Assembly (NCBI GenBank): GCA_030696525.1
Contig: JAUYSB010000119.1
Coordinates: forward strand, 1-42,150
DNA: 42,150 bases
DNA from: Hydrogenophaga sp.
Lineage (GTDB): Bacteria > Pseudomonadota > Gammaproteobacteria > Burkholderiales > Burkholderiaceae_C
Direction: 5' to 3'
Made by a program: the position numbers and the translations under genes. The notes beneath the pieces are model-generated. The model was not told where the DNA came from. It saw only the letters and a list, made by a program, of their open reading frames with translations, and did not search any database. Below are positions 40,999 through 42,150 of this stretch, piece by piece. Numbering within the stretch: the first letter of the stretch is position 1; each line of letters opens with the position of its first letter.

Positions 40999-41598
40999 TC
41001 AGTGTTTGTCGGCGTGCGACATCAGCTTGTCGGTGTAGGCGATGGCCATGGCGCTGAGCAGGAACACCACGTGGATGATGGTCTGCCACATCAGCACCTT
41101 CTCGTCGTAGTTGGCGGCGTTGATGAAGGTCTTGAGCAGGTGGATGGAGCTGATGCCGATGATGGCCGTGGCCAGCTTGACCTTGAGCACCGAGGCGTTC
41201 ACGTGGCTCAGCCACTCGGGCTGGTCGGGGTGGCTTTCCAGGTTCATGCGGCTCACGAAGGTCTCATAGCCACCGACGATGACCATGATCAGCAGGTTGC
41301 TGATCATCACGACGTCGATCAGGGCCAGCACCACCAGCATGATCACCGTTTCGTTCAGGCCGGTGAGCTGCACATCGCTCTTGTAGCCGATGCTGGTGAC
41401 CAGTTTGTCCAGCGCCGCCTGGTTGCCGAAGGCGGCCTCGATCAGGTGCACCAGCTCGACCCAGAAATGGAACACGTAAATGGCTTGCGCGGCGATCAGG
41501 CCGATGTAGAGCGGCAGCTGCAGCCAGCGGCTGGCGAAGATCAGGTTGGGCAGGTTGCGCATGATGGGCGCGGGGTTCTTGGGGCGTGTTTGTGACAT
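40999..41598 (-). CDS. TIGR00645/YqhA family membrane protein
   Basis: This 199-residue protein has about four transmembrane segments (residues about 28-50, 85-112, 137-155 and 168-188) and matches the YqhA/UPF0114 family, whose function is unknown. The conserved [16 protein letters not shown] start and the [27 protein letters not shown] loop are typical. The ATG at 41598 is taken; an internal ATG at 41562 ([13 protein letters not shown]) is also reasonable and closer to the family core. A -10-like TACAAT (41632-41627, minus strand) lies upstream. It is probably cotranscribed with fumarase. Confidence 0.88.
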   Translation of the reverse strand: MSQTRPKNPAPIMRNLPNLIFASRWLQLPLYIGLIAAQAIYVFHFWVELVHLIEAAFGNQAALDKLVTSIGYKSDVQLTGLNETVIMLVVLALIDVVMISNLLIMVIVGGYETFVSRMNLESHPDQPEWLSHVNASVLKVKLATAIIGISSIHLLKTFINAANYDEKVLMWQTIIHVVFLLSAMAIAYTDKLMSHADKH

Positions 41599-41681
41599 GG
41601 GGTGGGTGGAAAGGAAAAGCCCTGTTATTGTAGGTCTGCGCCCCGCAGCCCATGCCGTGCCGGGGTGGCTGCCGAAGGGGG

Positions 41682-41710
41682 CTGACAAAGGTGTAAGTGG
41701 CTCGTAAGAG
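41682..41710 (+). promoter_or_regulatory. Candidate promoter of acetyl-CoA synthetase with GTAAG direct repeats
   Basis: A -35-like CTGACA (41682-41687), 17-base spacer and -10-like TAAGAG (41705-41710) precede acs. Two GTAAG copies (41693-41697 and 41704-41708) are spaced 11 bases apart, one helical turn, which may mark an activator site. Assigned by eye only. Confidence 0.35.
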
Positions 41711-41777
41711 CCTCCCCGCACAGTCTGGCCCGTTCGCAACCGCGACCCCGTCCGACAACATCCGAGGAGACCGAAGT

Positions 41778-42150
41778 ATGTCCGCACCATCGTCTGCCAT
41801 CCAGTCCACACTGGTCGAAAACCGCGTGTTCGAACCCAGCGCCGCCACCGTCGCGGCGGCCCGCATCGGTGGCATGGCGGCCTACGAGGCGCTGTGCGCT
41901 GAGGCGGACAAGGACCCGGACGGCTTCTGGTCGCGCCTGGCGCGCGAGAACCTGAGCTGGCACAAGCCCTTCACCAAGACATTGGACGAGTCCAACGCGC
42001 CTTTCTACAAGTGGTTCGACGACGGTGAACTGAACGCCTCGTACAACTGCCTGGACCGCCACATGGGCACGGCGACCGAGAACAAGACCGCCATCATTTT
42101 TGAAGCCGACGGCGGCGAAGTCACCAAGGTCACCTACAAGGAGCTGCTGG
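41778..42150 (+). CDS. acs: Acetyl-CoA synthetase, N-terminal part (cut by window edge)
   Basis: The frame opens at the ATG at 41778, with a strong GAGGAGA ribosome site (about 41763-41769), and continues without stop to the window end: 124 complete codons. The translation matches the N-terminal domain of AMP-forming acetyl-CoA synthetase: [16 protein letters not shown], then [43 protein letters not shown], and [17 protein letters not shown]. The enzyme activates acetate to acetyl-CoA. The ATP and CoA sites lie beyond the window. It is divergent from the YqhA-like gene. Confidence 0.93.
   Translation, partial: MSAPSSAIQSTLVENRVFEPSAATVAAARIGGMAAYEALCAEADKDPDGFWSRLARENLSWHKPFTKTLDESNAPFYKWFDDGELNASYNCLDRHMGTATENKTAIIFEADGGEVTKVTYKELL

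Overview
The window is GC-rich, gene-dense bacterial chromosome. Everything recognisable points to a betaproteobacterium of the order Burkholderiales, most likely a Comamonadaceae member (Hydrogenophaga/Acidovorax-like). The signs are two orphan Bug (TctC-type) solute receptors, a CoA-dependent 2-aminobenzoate operon, a class I fumarase, and many aromatic-catabolism genes. The genus is an inference. No insertion sequence, prophage, CRISPR array or integrase was seen.

Region A (1-5081) is a small catabolic locus: the 3' part of a flavin aromatic hydroxylase plus a DUF2783-type small protein on the + strand, converging on a minus-strand operon (NAD(P)-dependent 3-hydroxyacid dehydrogenase-like enzyme, Bug receptor, RraA/HMG-aldolase-like protein), with a divergent GntR/FCD regulator. 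Region B (5097-7582) is a translationally coupled pair: an archaeal-type AMP/thymidine phosphorylase homologue and a PRPP-synthetase homologue, which suggests nucleotide salvage through ribose 1,5-bisphosphate. Region C (7693-12258) holds a second Bug receptor with a GntR/UTRA regulator, a divergent LigI-like amidohydrolase, an acyl-CoA dehydrogenase and an incomplete-looking Crp/Fnr regulator.

Region D (12661-20219) is the clearest pathway: a seven-gene, tightly packed minus-strand operon for aerobic CoA-dependent 2-aminobenzoate (anthranilate) degradation. It encodes the bifunctional monooxygenase/reductase, SDR dehydrogenase, enoyl-CoA hydratase/isomerase, acyl-CoA dehydrogenase, aryl-CoA ligase, thioesterase and a RidA protein. 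A good promoter and an operator-like palindrome lie upstream.

Region E (20372-23424) carries a TPR/O-GlcNAc-transferase-like (SPINDLY) protein, an MgtC-family membrane protein and a small periplasmic cytochrome c with a strong terminator.

Region F (23635-35743) is a signalling island: a REC-DUF3369-GGDEF-EAL c-di-GMP regulator, two periplasmic solute-binding proteins each overlapping a histidine kinase gene, and a converging hybrid kinase cotranscribed with a small exported molybdopterin-fold protein that has no cysteine. No transporter permease is present, so the binding proteins look like sensory co-receptors.

Region G (36014-42150) is housekeeping: tRNA-Leu(UAA), a conserved acidic protein, an MFS (UMF1) transporter, a YgjP-like metallopeptidase, a glutamate racemase gene broken by an apparent one-base deletion, class I fumarase, a YqhA/TIGR00645 membrane protein, and the 5' end of acetyl-CoA synthetase at the right edge.
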